Below are positions 5,679 through 5,765 of a stretch of DNA of 5,765 nt, piece by piece. Within the stretch, counting starts at the first letter, position 1; every line of letters begins with the position of its first letter. The position numbers and the translations under genes are program-made. The notes under the pieces are model-generated. The model was given only the letters and a program-made list of their open reading frames with translations. It had not been told where the DNA came from and made no database searches. Location of the stretch: the NCBI GenBank assembly GCA_017475805.1, contig JAFVEW010000057.1:1-5765 (forward strand), in the 5' to 3' direction. The DNA comes from Synergistaceae bacterium (GTDB lineage Bacteria > Synergistota > Synergistia > Synergistales > Aminobacteriaceae).

Positions 5679-5706
5679 ATTATATAAAAATTTTTTTGCC
5701 TGACAA
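5679..5706 (-). promoter_or_regulatory. Sigma-70-type promoter of XRE gene
   Basis: On the minus strand TTGTCA (5706-5701, 5 of 6 to consensus) and a perfect TATAAT (5684-5679) are separated by 16 nt. Transcription would start near 5672, giving a leader of about 46 nt before ATG 5625. TTGTC at 5669-5673 and GACAA at 5702-5706 form an inverted pair around the promoter, a possible but unproven operator. Confidence 0.7.
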
Positions 5707-5724
5707 GTTTTGAAATGAGAATAT

Positions 5725-5756
5725 AAAAAAATCCCTCCGCCAAATAGACGAAGAGA
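5725..5756 (-). terminator. Intrinsic terminator of a gene beyond the right edge
   Basis: Read leftward, TCTCTTCGTC (5756-5747) pairs with GGCGGAGGGA (5741-5732) over 10 bp around the loop TATTT, followed by seven Ts (5731-5725). Three of the pairs are G-U wobbles that exist only in minus-strand RNA; in the other direction they would be C-A mismatches. This fixes the direction and implies a minus-strand gene ending just right of the window. Confidence 0.75.
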
Positions 5757-5765
5757 CTAAAACAA

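Overview
The window reads as ordinary bacterial chromosome from an AT-rich anaerobe, probably gut- or rumen-associated. Coding regions are moderately AT-rich, gaps are short and very rich in A/T, most genes have strong Shine-Dalgarno sites (AAGGAGG-like), and one gene is tagaturonate reductase of pectin/galacturonate breakdown. The XRE regulator at the right end carries a C-terminal strand-helix tail (GMLIF...RIELPPTERGYEVF) that reminds me of regulators in Synergistota and Clostridia. That taxonomic hint is weak.

Layout: Positions 1-360 hold no convincing gene. They contain a long imperfect inverted repeat (1-96), a compact double-hairpin GC-rich element (153-194) that looks like a dispersed intergenic repeat, an extended -10 promoter (232-240) and a doubtful 22-codon ORF. 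Positions 361-750 are the C-terminal third of a GT4-type glycosyltransferase whose N-terminal domain is missing, so it is a remnant.

Positions 766-4421 carry four minus-strand genes in the transcription order 5-formyltetrahydrofolate cyclo-ligase, small GNAT-fold acetyltransferase, secreted SH3-domain protein and tagaturonate reductase (uxaB). The first three are closely spaced (gaps of 37 and 16 nt) and may be co-transcribed. uxaB follows an 81-nt gap with its own candidate -10 box and two palindromes, so it may be separately regulated.

A plus-strand DUF533/TerB-like gene (4484-5233) is divergent from the cyclo-ligase gene and ends at a strand-specific terminator. An XRE-family regulator (5269-5625, minus) converges on it; its stop codon lies in the loop of that terminator. 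The regulator has a good sigma-70-type promoter (5679-5706). Just upstream of that promoter lies another minus-strand terminator (5725-5756), which closes a gene beyond the right edge.

I see no coherent multi-gene novel system. The genes are unrelated housekeeping, catabolic and envelope functions. The items most worth a second look are the glycosyltransferase remnant with its flanking repeats, the paired palindromes before uxaB, and the packed control regions around 4420-4484 and 5258-5296.
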